From: an uncultured Bacteroidota bacterium
GTDB lineage: Bacteria > Bacteroidota > Bacteroidia > Chitinophagales > Chitinophagaceae
Direction: 5' to 3'
Length of the DNA: 64,000 bases
Assembly (NCBI GenBank): GCA_903906365.1
Contig: CAIVKC010000045.1
Span: 1-64,000 of the forward strand
Position numbers and translations under genes: made by a program. Under the pieces are notes generated by a model. It was given only the letters and a program-made list of their open reading frames with translations. It made no database searches and was not told the DNA's origin. How positions within the stretch are numbered: the first letter of the stretch is position 1; each line of letters begins with the position of its first letter. Positions 44,623 through 53,258 of the stretch are shown here, piece by piece.

Positions 44623-45924
44623 ATGAAGAACTTAAATCCTAGATATTTATATCTGATTGCCGCCTTATGCGGCAATGCAATGCTTGCCTGCGGGGAAGAC
44701 AGTACCCGGGTGGCACCAGCTTTTGTGAATGAGGCAAGAGCTGCCCTTTCGGGGGGGCTTGTATTGCCCGAAGGGTTTCAGGCAGCGGTTTTTGCGGACG
44801 GACTGGGGGCAGCACGTCATCTCGCAGTCAATAACAACGGAGATGTGTACGTCAAACTCGCGAGCCGCAAGAATGGACAGACCATTATTCGACTCCGGGA
44901 TGCCAAACACGAGGGCAGGGCCAGCGATATTTCGGGGTTTGCCAATTATAAAGGCACCGGCATTGCGATTAAAAATGGTTACCTCTACGCTTCCTCGGAT
45001 GAAGATATTTATCGCTATAAACTGGACGCACAGAACAATGTCATTTCTGATAAACCCGAAATTGTTGTGAAGGGATTGCTGAGCCGGGGTGAGCACGAGG
45101 CAAAGGCCATTGCCCTGGATGACGATGGGAACCTGTACGTCAATATTGGCGCCTATTCAAATGCCTGCCAGGTGGTGGATCGCAAAAAGGGATCGCCTGG
45201 AATGAATCCCTGTCCGATACTGGATTCAGCAGGAGGCATATGGCAATTCAAGACGGCCAAACTCAACCAGACCTATGGTGATGGAGTAAGGTATGCAACC
45301 GGACTGCGCAATGTAGTTGGTATCAGGTGGAACACCGCCACCCATTCCCTGTTTGTGATGCAGCACGGCCGCGACCAGCTGCACGACCTTTTCCCCGATC
45401 TCTATGACAGTAAACAAAGTGCCGAACTCCCTGCTGAATGTATGTATGAGCTGCATAAGGGTTCAAACTGCGGTTGGCCCTATATTTATTACGACCAGTT
45501 CAGGCATGCAAAGATCCTTGCCCCCGAATTTGGCGGAGATGGAAAAAAGACTGCTGGCGGGGATGCCCAGGATCCTGTAGTGGCGTTCCCAGGACATATG
45601 GCTCCCAATGACCTGCTTTTTTACAGCGGAAGTCAATTCCCCGCTAAATACCGTAACGGTGCCTTTATTGCTTTCCATGGTTCCTGGAACCGGGCCCCGG
45701 AGCCCCAAAAGGGATATCTGGTAGCCTTTGTTCCCTTTAAGGATGGCAAACCTTCGGGAGAATGGGAAGTATTTGCAGATAATTTTTCAGGAAGCCCCGA
45801 GCAGACGGCTTCAGGGAGAGCTGATCACCGTCCCTGTGGTCTTGCCGAGGGCCCTGATGGTTCCATATATGTTTGTGATGACAATAAGGGGACCGTTTGG
45901 AAAATTACCTATTCAGGAAAATAA
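44623..45924 (+). CDS. Sorbosone/glucose dehydrogenase-like beta-propeller lipoprotein
   Basis: A 433-residue six-bladed propeller of the PQQ-dependent sugar dehydrogenase-like (GSDH/sorbosone dehydrogenase) family. It has a lipoprotein signal ending in AMLAC (C23), then GEDSTRV. Family motifs are LPEGFQAAVFADGLGAARHLAV, DGNLYVNIGAYSNAC, TGLRNVVGIRWN, MQHGRDQL, SNCGWPYIYYDQ, FIAFHGSWNRAP and the terminal GSIYVCDDNKGTVWKITY. It is an envelope oxidoreductase, likely passing electrons to the cytochrome c encoded next (11-bp gap). PQQ dependence is inferred. Its position inside the his operon, between hisC and hisB, has no obvious metabolic reason. Confidence 0.82.
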   Translation: MKNLNPRYLYLIAALCGNAMLACGEDSTRVAPAFVNEARAALSGGLVLPEGFQAAVFADGLGAARHLAVNNNGDVYVKLASRKNGQTIIRLRDAKHEGRASDISGFANYKGTGIAIKNGYLYASSDEDIYRYKLDAQNNVISDKPEIVVKGLLSRGEHEAKAIALDDDGNLYVNIGAYSNACQVVDRKKGSPGMNPCPILDSAGGIWQFKTAKLNQTYGDGVRYATGLRNVVGIRWNTATHSLFVMQHGRDQLHDLFPDLYDSKQSAELPAECMYELHKGSNCGWPYIYYDQFRHAKILAPEFGGDGKKTAGGDAQDPVVAFPGHMAPNDLLFYSGSQFPAKYRNGAFIAFHGSWNRAPEPQKGYLVAFVPFKDGKPSGEWEVFADNFSGSPEQTASGRADHRPCGLAEGPDGSIYVCDDNKGTVWKITYSGK

Positions 45925-45935
45925 TACATTCAAAA

Positions 45936-46364
45936 ATGAGGCTTTATATCAGCAAGGCTGCCTTATTGGCGATGCCTGGTTTAGTTGGTTTTGCCCTGAC
46001 AGGGTCCTATCGCCAGGGTGGTTTAACAGATTCCATAGAAAGGGGCAAAAAAGTATACGCCGAACAATGCCTTTCCTGCCACCAGGTGGATGGGGGAGGG
46101 GTACCCCATATGATTCCCCCTTTGATAAAAACCAAATGGGTGCTGGGCGATAAAGCTACGCTGGTTAATACCGTACTGCTTGGACTCAACGGGGAAATTG
46201 AAATAGACGGTAATACTTTCCATAATGTAATGGCCCCGCACAGTGAATTGTCAGACCTGCAGATTGCAGATGTTTTGACTTTCGTCAGGAACAGTTTCGG
46301 AAATAAGGCTAAAGCAGTTACTGCCGCCGAGGTTAAAAAAATCAGGGCAAACCTAAAACATTAA
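45936..46364 (+). CDS. Exported class I cytochrome c
   Basis: A 142-residue protein with a signal peptide-like N-terminus (MRLYISKAALLAMPGLVGFA) and one haem-binding motif CLSCH at 45-49, within IERGKKVYAEQ...QVDGGGVPHMIPPL. A downstream NVMAPHSELSD supplies a candidate axial Met at about 98. It is typical of the small cytochromes that accept electrons from periplasmic dehydrogenases. ATG 45936 is preferred over an earlier in-frame start that would destroy the signal peptide. Together with the preceding gene it forms an electron-transfer pair inside the his operon. Confidence 0.85.
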   Translation: MRLYISKAALLAMPGLVGFALTGSYRQGGLTDSIERGKKVYAEQCLSCHQVDGGGVPHMIPPLIKTKWVLGDKATLVNTVLLGLNGEIEIDGNTFHNVMAPHSELSDLQIADVLTFVRNSFGNKAKAVTAAEVKKIRANLKH

Positions 46365-46464
46365 ACCGGCCAATCCTTGATATCAAGCCGCCCAGGTCAA
46401 TGGCTTTGAAGGAATAGGGCCATTGTAAGCTCCTTAAAATTCAAAAATCAACCCAACAGCCGAC

Positions 46465-47604
46465 ATGAAAAAAATCCTGTTTATCGACCGCGACGGAACA
46501 CTTATTAATGAAGCACCGCCATCCTACCAGGTTGATAGTTTTGATAAACTTGTTTTTTATCCGGCCGTATTCGAGTTCATGGGCAGAATTGCCAGGGAAT
46601 TTGATTTTGAGCTGTTGATGGTCACCAACCAGGACGGGCTGGGCACAGCGGCATTCCCTGAAGAGAGTTTCTGGGGAGTGCAGCAGTTTGTCATTAACAG
46701 CTTTGCTGGGGAAGGTGTCCATTTCAGCGGGGTTTTTATTGACAGAAGCTATCCTGCCGACCATGCTCCCACCAGGAAACCTGGAACGGGGATGCTGACG
46801 GCCTATATGAACAATGAGGCCTATGATTTGGAAAACTCTTTTGTGATCGGGGACAGGATCACGGATGTGCAGCTCGCCAAAAACCTTGGTTGCAAAGCCA
46901 TATGGTTAAACAATGACCCCGAACTGGGGGGAAAGGAAATCAGTGATTCCAGGGCAGCCCTGGATGAGGTTATAGCATTGGAAACCCCATCCTGGAGCAG
47001 GATTTATGAATTTCTAAAACTGGGTCTTAGATCGGTTGTGCACGAAAGGAATACCAGTGAAACGCAGATCAGGATTGAATTACAAATAGACGGAAGCGGA
47101 AAGGCCCATATCAACACCGGGATAGGCTTTTTTGACCATATGCTCGAACAAATTGCGCGTCATGGTAAAATGAATCTCACTGTCCGCACCCACGGGGACC
47201 TGCATATAGATGAACACCATACCATTGAGGATACCGCCATTGCGCTGGGAGAGGCCTTTGCCAAGGCCCTGGCTGATAAGAGAGGCATGGAACGCTATGG
47301 TTTTGCCCTGCCCATGGATGAATCCGAAGCTAAAGTGCTCATAGATTTCGGGGGCAGGAACTGGCTGGTCTGGAATGCAACCTTCAATAGGGAAAGCATT
47401 GGCGGCATGCCTACTGAAATGTTTTTTCATTTTTTCAAATCCTTCAGCGATGCCGCTAAATGCAACCTCCATATTTCATGTACCGGCGAAAATGAGCACC
47501 ATAAAATAGAAGCCATTTTCAAGGCCTTTGCCAAAGCCATTCGTATGGCAGTAAAAAGAGATCCTTTAAGTAATTACCTGCCCACTACCAAAGGAATCCT
47601 TTGA
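46465..47604 (+). CDS. hisB: Bifunctional histidinol-phosphatase / imidazoleglycerol-phosphate dehydratase (HisB)
   Basis: A 379-residue fusion. Residues 1-170 are a HAD phosphatase (nucleophile D8 and D10 in [22 protein letters not shown], and [16 protein letters not shown]). Residues about 188-379 are IGP dehydratase with metal sites [34 protein letters not shown] and [18 protein letters not shown]. The enzyme does pathway steps 7 and 9. The loop at 92-103 that in E. coli HisB carries three Cys and one His for zinc reads [12 protein letters not shown] and has no cysteine. It is separated from the cytochrome gene by 100 bp. Confidence 0.94.
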   Translation: MKKILFIDRDGTLINEAPPSYQVDSFDKLVFYPAVFEFMGRIAREFDFELLMVTNQDGLGTAAFPEESFWGVQQFVINSFAGEGVHFSGVFIDRSYPADHAPTRKPGTGMLTAYMNNEAYDLENSFVIGDRITDVQLAKNLGCKAIWLNNDPELGGKEISDSRAALDEVIALETPSWSRIYEFLKLGLRSVVHERNTSETQIRIELQIDGSGKAHINTGIGFFDHMLEQIARHGKMNLTVRTHGDLHIDEHHTIEDTAIALGEAFAKALADKRGMERYGFALPMDESEAKVLIDFGGRNWLVWNATFNRESIGGMPTEMFFHFFKSFSDAAKCNLHISCTGENEHHKIEAIFKAFAKAIRMAVKRDPLSNYLPTTKGIL

Positions 47605-47636
47605 TCCGGTGATTGGACATAATACCAGGAAGGTAA

Positions 47637-47918
47637 TCAGGCCAGTACATCGCTGAATTCCGGTTTTTTGTCAAAAACCGATTTTGCAAAAGGACAGAGC
47701 GGGATGATTTTGATACCCTGCTTCCTGGCATATTCCACCGCGGTATGGACAAGCTGGTAACCCACATTCTTTCCGCGCAACCGGTCATCTACCTCCGTAT
47801 GTTCAATGATCATTTTGTCAGGAGTGGGCATGGTGTATACCAACTCTGCCTCGATGGCTCCATCCTGACCCACGTAAAACAGGCCTTTGTTGCCGAGCAA
47901 TTTATGCTGGATAAGCAT
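47637..47918 (-). CDS. Small GNAT-fold N-acetyltransferase (YjdJ-like)
   Basis: A 93-residue single-domain GNAT protein of the short YjdJ/NATD1-like group. It has the core motif IIEHTEVDDRLRGKNVGYQLVHTAVEYARKQGIKIIPLCPFAKSVFDKKPEF, with the acetyl-CoA loop RLRGKNVGYQL. The ending is the family's diagnostic LCPFAKSVF. The substrate is unknown. I start at ATG 47918, where family similarity begins; an ATG at 47954 is possible. It is the only minus-strand gene between hisB and trpE, lying between the two attenuated operons. Confidence 0.85.
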   Translation of the reverse strand: MLIQHKLLGNKGLFYVGQDGAIEAELVYTMPTPDKMIIEHTEVDDRLRGKNVGYQLVHTAVEYARKQGIKIIPLCPFAKSVFDKKPEFSDVLA

Positions 47919-47954
47919 GTGCTGATTTTTTGAACAAGGTACCAATTGTTCCAT

Positions 47955-48418
47955 TAATATTCCCCGTCGGCCCTGTGAAATCCATGGCAGGCCGCTGTCG
48001 GGATACTACCGGGATCCCCATAACTGGCCAGGCTGGGACAATGGGCAAAAAGGGGGAAAGGAATCCAGGTCTCCTTCAGGCTCTTTAAAGCGTAACTTTT
48101 TTACAGCCTGGTTTTTCCTTAACGGGCAAAAACCAGGTCCCCGAAAGGCTGCGGCTGACACCATTAACTCATTGGTGGCAAATACCCGGCTAAAAACAGA
48201 AACCCATTTTGAAGGGAGAAGCCGATTTGCCTTTCAGGCAATCCGCTCTTAAAAAAAAGGAACTGGATGAAACGGCCTGTTACAAAATGGAGGTCAGGCC
48301 CGGGGGGACTTCAGCGGAGGTTGTACCGTTTTATGGTTTTGATTGTAGGCGGAGGGTGATAGGGTAAGGATCTTAATTGGCATTGGCCGGGGGCGGGGTA
48401 AGGGAGAGGAAGAAAAAA
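47955..48418. other. About 460-bp non-coding interval before the trp promoter
   Basis: No coding frame or structured RNA was recognised here. It contains the upstream region of the acetyltransferase gene (read leftwards) and everything upstream of the trp promoter. Confidence 0.4.
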
Positions 48419-48450
48419 TTTGGCAAAATCATTTTTCCAATTCATATTTG
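48419..48450 (+). promoter_or_regulatory. Promoter of the trp operon
   Basis: TTTG (48419-48422), 20 nt, CATATTTG (48443-48450, 7 of 8 with TAnnTTTG). By the SRP RNA ruler, transcription should start near 48455-48457, at or just before the leader ATG (48458). Confidence 0.6.
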
Positions 48451-48457
48451 CACTGCG

Positions 48458-48520
48458 ATGAGCAATAATATTCAAAATAACAATTGGTGGTGGCATGCAA
48501 ACTCCGAACGGGGCGTGTAA
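48458..48520 (+). CDS. trpL: Tryptophan operon leader peptide (attenuator peptide)
   Basis: A 20-codon open frame whose residues 10-12 are three consecutive Trp (codons at 48485-48493), in the context QNNNWWWHANSERG, ending at TAA 48518-48520. It is followed by a strong intrinsic terminator and then trpE. Tandem Trp codons are the hallmark of trp leader peptides, which sense charged tRNA-Trp. Three UGG codons in a row in a short frame at this place are very unlikely by chance. The predicted mRNA 5' end is within about 3 nt of the AUG. Confidence 0.9.
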   Translation: MSNNIQNNNWWWHANSERGV

Positions 48521-48580
48521 TGCTGTCAATTTGAATTGTATTACCATATTTGGCCCCGATCTATTCGGGGCTTTTTTATT
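48502..48580 (+). promoter_or_regulatory. Trp attenuator: alternative RNA stems and intrinsic terminator
   Basis: Terminator: GCCCCGA (48553-48559) pairs with TCGGGGC (48565-48571), 7 bp with a 5-nt loop, followed by TTTTTTATTTT. Competing antiterminator: CGGGGC (48509-48514, in the last leader codons) pairs with GCCCCG (48553-48558), brought close by a middle hairpin GTAAT/ATTAC (48517-48521 with 48540-48544). Protector stem 1:2: CTCC (48502-48505) with GGGG (48510-48513). A ribosome stalled on the Trp codons (48485-48493) would cover the 48502 arm and favour the antiterminator. Confidence 0.85.
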
Positions 48581-48633
48581 TTGGGAACCTGGTGAAAGAC
48601 CGGAAGTCCGCCAGCAGCAATTAACCATTTTTA

Positions 48634-50061
48634 ATGGGCGTTATGAAAAAAATTGAAATACAGACAACATTCAGGAAAATGCTCTCCGATGTCCACACGC
48701 CGGTGGGTATTTACCTGAGACTCAGGGACCGGTTCCGGGATACCATTTTACTGGAAAGTACCGATTATCATGCGGCGGAGAACAGCTATTCTTTTATTGC
48801 CATCAATGCCATTGCTGGAATCGAAATTACTGATGTGGATAGCATCGAATTTAAATTGCCGGGTGAAAGGCCTCAAAGGGTTCCTGTAAAAAACAGGACG
48901 GATGTACCGGGTATGTTGTGGGATTTTATGCAGCGTTTTGAGGTAAATCCCGTTTCGGAGAAACCGGTCAAAGTTGCCCAGGGATTGTTCGGGTATACCA
49001 CTTTTGATGCAGTTCAGTTCTTTGACACCATCAGCCTGTCGCCCGGAAAGGCGGGCAATGATTCGGCCATTCCCATGGTACGCTACCGGTTTTACCAGTA
49101 TGTCATTGCCATCAATCACTTCAAGGATGAATTGTTCCTGTGTGAAAATAAGGTAGCGGGCCTTGAAAGTGAACTGCAGGTGGTTGAAGCCCTCATAAAA
49201 AGCAAGGATGTTCCTACCTATCCCTTTTCGACATCCGGGCCGGAAACCTCCAATTTGACCGACCAGGCCTACATTCAGATGGTGGAAAAGGGCATACAGA
49301 GCTGTTTCAGGGGGGATGTCTTCCAGATTGTGCTGAGCAGGCGTTTCCAGCAGGGCTTTACAGGGGATGAGTTCAACGTCTACCGTGCCCTGCGTAATAT
49401 CAATCCTTCTCCCTACCTGTTCTTTTTTGACTACGGAGACTATAAACTCATGGGGTCCTCACCTGAATCTCAACTCATCATCCAAAACGGTAAGGCCATC
49501 GTTCATCCGATTGCGGGTACTTTTAAGCGAAGCGGGGATGATGATACAGACCAGCGCGAAGCCGACAGGCTGCTCCATGATGCCAAGGAAAATGCAGAAC
49601 ACGTCATGCTGGTAGACCTCGCCCGCAATGACCTCAGCCGGATTTGTGATGAAGTGACTGTCATGCATTACCGCCAGGTTCAGTATTACTCCCATGTGAT
49701 TCACCTGGTCAGTGAAGTGAGGGGAAAAGTCCCCGAGGGATGTAACCCTTTTGAATTAATGGCTGTTACATTTCCGGCAGGCACCCTCAGCGGAGCTCCC
49801 AAATTCCGGGCCATGGAATTGATAGACAGCTATGAGCCGACCGCCAGGAGCTATTACGGGGGGTGTATCGGTTTTATGGGTTTTGACGGAAGCTGCAACC
49901 AGGCCATTATGATCCGTACTTTTTTGAGCCGGCAGAACACGCTTTTCTATCAGGCAGGTGCCGGAATAGTGGCAGCCAGCCAACCTGCCAGTGAGTTGCA
50001 GGAGGTAAACAATAAACTGGGGGCCCTCAAGAAGGCCATAGAACTGGCCACCCACATTTAA
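48634..50061 (+). CDS. trpE: Anthranilate synthase component I (TrpE)
   Basis: A 475-residue chorismate-utilising enzyme that makes anthranilate with ammonia from TrpG. The N-terminal regulatory half includes LLESTDYHAAENSYSFIAIN, which carries the LLES motif used by Trp for feedback inhibition. The catalytic half has GDVFQIVLSRRFQ, LMGSSPESQLI, HPIAGTFKRS, ENAEHVMLVDLARNDLSRIC, TFPAGTLSGAPKFRAMELI and YYGGCIGFMGFDG. ATG 48634 or 48643 are both possible. It is the first structural gene behind the Trp attenuator. Confidence 0.95.
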   Translation: MGVMKKIEIQTTFRKMLSDVHTPVGIYLRLRDRFRDTILLESTDYHAAENSYSFIAINAIAGIEITDVDSIEFKLPGERPQRVPVKNRTDVPGMLWDFMQRFEVNPVSEKPVKVAQGLFGYTTFDAVQFFDTISLSPGKAGNDSAIPMVRYRFYQYVIAINHFKDELFLCENKVAGLESELQVVEALIKSKDVPTYPFSTSGPETSNLTDQAYIQMVEKGIQSCFRGDVFQIVLSRRFQQGFTGDEFNVYRALRNINPSPYLFFFDYGDYKLMGSSPESQLIIQNGKAIVHPIAGTFKRSGDDDTDQREADRLLHDAKENAEHVMLVDLARNDLSRICDEVTVMHYRQVQYYSHVIHLVSEVRGKVPEGCNPFELMAVTFPAGTLSGAPKFRAMELIDSYEPTARSYYGGCIGFMGFDGSCNQAIMIRTFLSRQNTLFYQAGAGIVAASQPASELQEVNNKLGALKKAIELATHI

Positions 50062-50099
50062 ATAAGGTTGATATTTTGTAAGCAGGGAAATAAATAAAG

Positions 50100-50681
50100 A
50101 TGAAAATACTGGTTTTTGATAATTACGATTCCTTCACCTATAACCTGGTTCACCTGGTTGAGCAGATTACTCATGAAAAAGTCGATGTATTCCGCAATGA
50201 CCAGCTTCCAATGGAAAAGGTAAAGCAGTATGATAAAATTATTCTTTCGCCCGGACCCGGAGTGCCCGCTGAGGCCGGTATGCTTCTAGCGCTGATCCGG
50301 GAATATGCCGCCACAAAATCCATCCTGGGGGTATGCCTTGGACACCAGGCTATCGGAGAGGTATTTGGGGCGGCACTGGTCAATCTCTCGGCTGTATACC
50401 ACGGAGTGGCTACCAGTATCAACCTGCTGCCTCCCTCGGTAACCCGCCCGGATTACACCTTAAAAGGGCTGCCCAACCAAATCACCGTTGGGCGATACCA
50501 CAGCTGGGTAGTTAGTGACCAGGCTTTTCCGGATACCCTGGAAATAACAGCCCGCGACGACAGCGGCTATATCATGGCACTCCAGCATAAAACCTATGAT
50601 GTTCAAGGAATGCAATTCCATCCGGAAAGCATCCTGACGCCGGACGGGGAAAAAATTATGCGCAACTGGCTTGGAAAATAA
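50100..50681 (+). CDS. trpG: Anthranilate synthase component II, glutamine amidotransferase (TrpG)
   Basis: A 193-residue class I glutamine amidotransferase. The triad is C79 in ILGVCLGHQAIGE with His and Glu in GMQFHPES near the C-terminus. DNYDSFTYNLVH and LSPGPGVPAEAGM are the family start and oxyanion loop. It delivers ammonia to TrpE. The same protein may also serve a PabB enzyme for folate synthesis, since this family is often shared. It is 38 bp after trpE and 29 bp before trpD. Confidence 0.95.
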   Translation: MKILVFDNYDSFTYNLVHLVEQITHEKVDVFRNDQLPMEKVKQYDKIILSPGPGVPAEAGMLLALIREYAATKSILGVCLGHQAIGEVFGAALVNLSAVYHGVATSINLLPPSVTRPDYTLKGLPNQITVGRYHSWVVSDQAFPDTLEITARDDSGYIMALQHKTYDVQGMQFHPESILTPDGEKIMRNWLGK

Positions 50682-50710
50682 GCATTGACAACAAAGAACC
50701 TGCAGAAGAC

Positions 50711-51703
50711 ATGAAAAAGACACTACAATATTTATTCGAATACAAGACACTCTCCCGGAAGATGGCCGCTGAAGTGCTCGTCAATATTTCCAAAGGACTG
50801 TACAATGAAAGCGAGATGGCAGCCTTCATAACCGTATTTCTCATGCGGAGTATTACCATCGATGAACTGCAGGGCTTCCGTGATGCCCTGCTGGAATTGT
50901 GTGTGCGGGTGGATTTGAACGGGCATGAAGTAATGGATATAGTGGGTACGGGCGGCGACGGTAAAAATACCTTCAATATTTCAACCCTTGCCTGTTTCAT
51001 TGTGGCAGGTACCGGCCAAAAAGTGGCCAAGCACGGAAATTACGGTGCATCTTCGATCAGCGGCGCCTCCAATGTTATGGAAATGCTGGGTTATAGGTTT
51101 AAAAATGACCCGGGCCAGCTCAAAAAGGAAGCGGAAATAGCCAATATCTGTTTTTTGCATGCTCCTCTTTTTCACCCGGCCCTAAAAGCCGTAGGGGCCA
51201 TCCGCCGGAATTTGGGTATCCGGACATTCTTTAACATGCTGGGACCCATGGTTAACCCGGCCTTCCCGGTATTCCAGCTGGTCGGTGTATATAACCTGGA
51301 AATGGCCAGGATATATAATTATCTGTTGCAGCAGACAGGCGGTTCTTTTACCATAATCCACGGCCTGGATGGCTATGATGAGATTTCCCTGACCAATGAC
51401 ACCAAGGTTATCAATAACCAGGGGGAGCGGATTATGACACCCGAACAACTCGGCAAAAGGTCCGTTGAAGCCAAGGATATTTATGGCGGAAACACGGTGG
51501 AAGAAGCGGCCCGGATATTTACCCAAATCCTGCAAGGAGAAGGAACCTGGGCCCAGAATGCCGTAGTGCTGGCTAATGCCGCCATGGCTTTGCACTGCAC
51601 GGGTAATTTCGAAAGCTACGATCATTCTTATGAGGCTGCCGTCAGAAGCCTGGAAGGGGGAATGGCCCGGGATGCATTAAAAAAATTGATTCAATTGCAG
51701 TGA
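50711..51703 (+). CDS. trpD: Anthranilate phosphoribosyltransferase (TrpD)
   Basis: A 330-residue class III phosphoribosyltransferase joining anthranilate with PRPP. It has an N-terminal helical domain (SRKMAAEVLVNISKG), the PRPP-binding VGTGGDGKNTFNIST at about 78-92, KHGNYGASSISGASNVMEMLG, and RRNLGIRTFFNMLGPMVNP. The C-terminal half is complete (GEGTWAQNAVVLANAAMAL). It is a separate protein, not fused to TrpG. Confidence 0.95.
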   Translation: MKKTLQYLFEYKTLSRKMAAEVLVNISKGLYNESEMAAFITVFLMRSITIDELQGFRDALLELCVRVDLNGHEVMDIVGTGGDGKNTFNISTLACFIVAGTGQKVAKHGNYGASSISGASNVMEMLGYRFKNDPGQLKKEAEIANICFLHAPLFHPALKAVGAIRRNLGIRTFFNMLGPMVNPAFPVFQLVGVYNLEMARIYNYLLQQTGGSFTIIHGLDGYDEISLTNDTKVINNQGERIMTPEQLGKRSVEAKDIYGGNTVEEAARIFTQILQGEGTWAQNAVVLANAAMALHCTGNFESYDHSYEAAVRSLEGGMARDALKKLIQLQ

Positions 51704-51741
51704 TACCCTAAGCTACATAATACAGGTAAAGAATTGGTTAT

Positions 51742-52533
51742 ATGAATATTCTGGAAAAAATAGTTGAACATAAACGGGCGGAGATAGCTGAACGAAAGCG
51801 AAGTATTTCTGTTATGGAACTGGAACAGAGGGCTTTTTTCAGCCGGCAACCCTTATCGCTCAAAAAGTTCCTCCTGGATCAGACAAGGACGGGAATCATT
51901 GCGGAATTCAAACGAAAGTCCCCATCCAAAGGTATCATCAATGAGCGGGCTGCGGTGGCTGAGGTAACGGCCGCCTATGCCCTTCATGGGGCATCGGGAC
52001 TTTCCGTCCTTACAGACAGCCATTTTTTCGGAGGCAGGCTGATGGATCTGGAGGAAGCGCGTTTCAATGAAGTTCCTATCTTGCGAAAGGATTTTATGAT
52101 CGATGAATTCCAGGTCATTGAAGCCAGGTCAGCGGGAGCTGATGTGATCCTGCTTATTGCAGCCTGCCTGAGCCCGGCAAGGGTAAAATCACTGGCTGCC
52201 ACTGCCAGGTCACTGGGCATGGAGGTGTTGCTTGAAATTCATCAGCACAGTGAACTGGATCATATCTGTGATGACATTGATCTGGTGGGTGTTAACAACC
52301 GTGACTTGAGGACTTTCACGGTAAACGTTGAGCTATCTGTTGATCTTGGAAGACAGATTCCGGCCGAAAAGATTAAAATCTCAGAGAGCGGAATAGGTTC
52401 CGTGGAAACCATAAAGTATTTGAAGAATGCCGGATTCAGGGGGTTCCTGATCGGTGAAAATTTCATGAAACAACCTGAACCCTCGATTGCTTTTGCCTCA
52501 TTCGTTCACCAGCTAAAGGGCGGCGCACTATGA
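51742..52533 (+). CDS. trpC: Indole-3-glycerol phosphate synthase (TrpC)
   Basis: A 263-residue TIM-barrel enzyme that closes the indole ring. Typical segments are ILEKIVEHKRAEIAERK at the N-terminus, IIAEFKRKSPSKGIIN with catalytic Glu/Lys, LSVLTDSHFFGG, PILRKDFMIDEFQV, GVNNRDLRTF, SESGI and GFLIGENFM. It is not fused to TrpF as in enterobacteria. Its stop overlaps the trpF start by 4 bp (ATGA), indicating translational coupling. Confidence 0.95.
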   Translation: MNILEKIVEHKRAEIAERKRSISVMELEQRAFFSRQPLSLKKFLLDQTRTGIIAEFKRKSPSKGIINERAAVAEVTAAYALHGASGLSVLTDSHFFGGRLMDLEEARFNEVPILRKDFMIDEFQVIEARSAGADVILLIAACLSPARVKSLAATARSLGMEVLLEIHQHSELDHICDDIDLVGVNNRDLRTFTVNVELSVDLGRQIPAEKIKISESGIGSVETIKYLKNAGFRGFLIGENFMKQPEPSIAFASFVHQLKGGAL

Positions 52534-53165
52534 GAATTAAAGTATGTGGTATGACCCAGATCAACCAGGTAAAGGAACTGGACGAAATGGGTATTGATTT
52601 TGCGGGTTTCATATTCTATCCCAAATCACCACGCTATGTGGGCAGGCACCTGCAGGGAGCTACCTTGAAGAAAACCAGGCTTCGGCTGGGTAAGGTAGGC
52701 GTTTTTGTTCACCCCACCTATGAAGAAGTAATGAAGCAGGTGGATGAGTTTGGGCTTGATATGGTGCAGTTGCACGGCGATGAAACAACCAGATTCTGCG
52801 AACAGGTGGCCAATTATGTTACGGTTATTAAAGTATTCCGGCTGGCGGAAAATGACCCCATTGACTGGATTATCCGGCCTTATGAAGATTGCTGTGACAT
52901 GTTTTTATTTGACACCCTGGGGGTGGGTTATGGAGGTACGGGGAAAAAATTCAACTGGGATATTCTTAAAACCACCTCTTTGGATAAACTTTTTTTCCTT
53001 AGCGGGGGTATTGAGCCGGAGGATGCGGCAAAATTAAAGGAGTTTGCCAAAGAACCAGTAGCCAGGAAATTATTTTCCATTGACATCAACAGCAAGTTCG
53101 AACTGGAGCCTGGCATTAAGGATATGGGTAAGATCAGGAAGATGTTGGAAGATCTGCGGTCATGA
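52530..53165 (+). CDS. trpF: Phosphoribosylanthranilate isomerase (TrpF)
   Basis: A 211-residue TIM barrel that isomerises PRA to CdRP. Catalytic Cys is in IKVCGMTQINQV (residue 6), catalytic Asp in the FDTLG segment, and the phosphate sites are FLSGGIEPED and FSIDINSKFELEPGIKD. FAGFIFYPKSPRYV and GVFVHPTYEEV are typical. The family usually ends with SSGVE where this protein reads DINSKFELEPG, a mild divergence also common in this phylum. Confidence 0.94.
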   Translation: MRIKVCGMTQINQVKELDEMGIDFAGFIFYPKSPRYVGRHLQGATLKKTRLRLGKVGVFVHPTYEEVMKQVDEFGLDMVQLHGDETTRFCEQVANYVTVIKVFRLAENDPIDWIIRPYEDCCDMFLFDTLGVGYGGTGKKFNWDILKTTSLDKLFFLSGGIEPEDAAKLKEFAKEPVARKLFSIDINSKFELEPGIKDMGKIRKMLEDLRS

Positions 53166-53258
53166 ATAGGGGCCGCTTCTACTCCCCAGGTCTTTGCGAC
53201 CCCGGAACCAGGAAACGGTCTGCGACACGTTATTTTACGCTATTATAAGAATCAGCAC

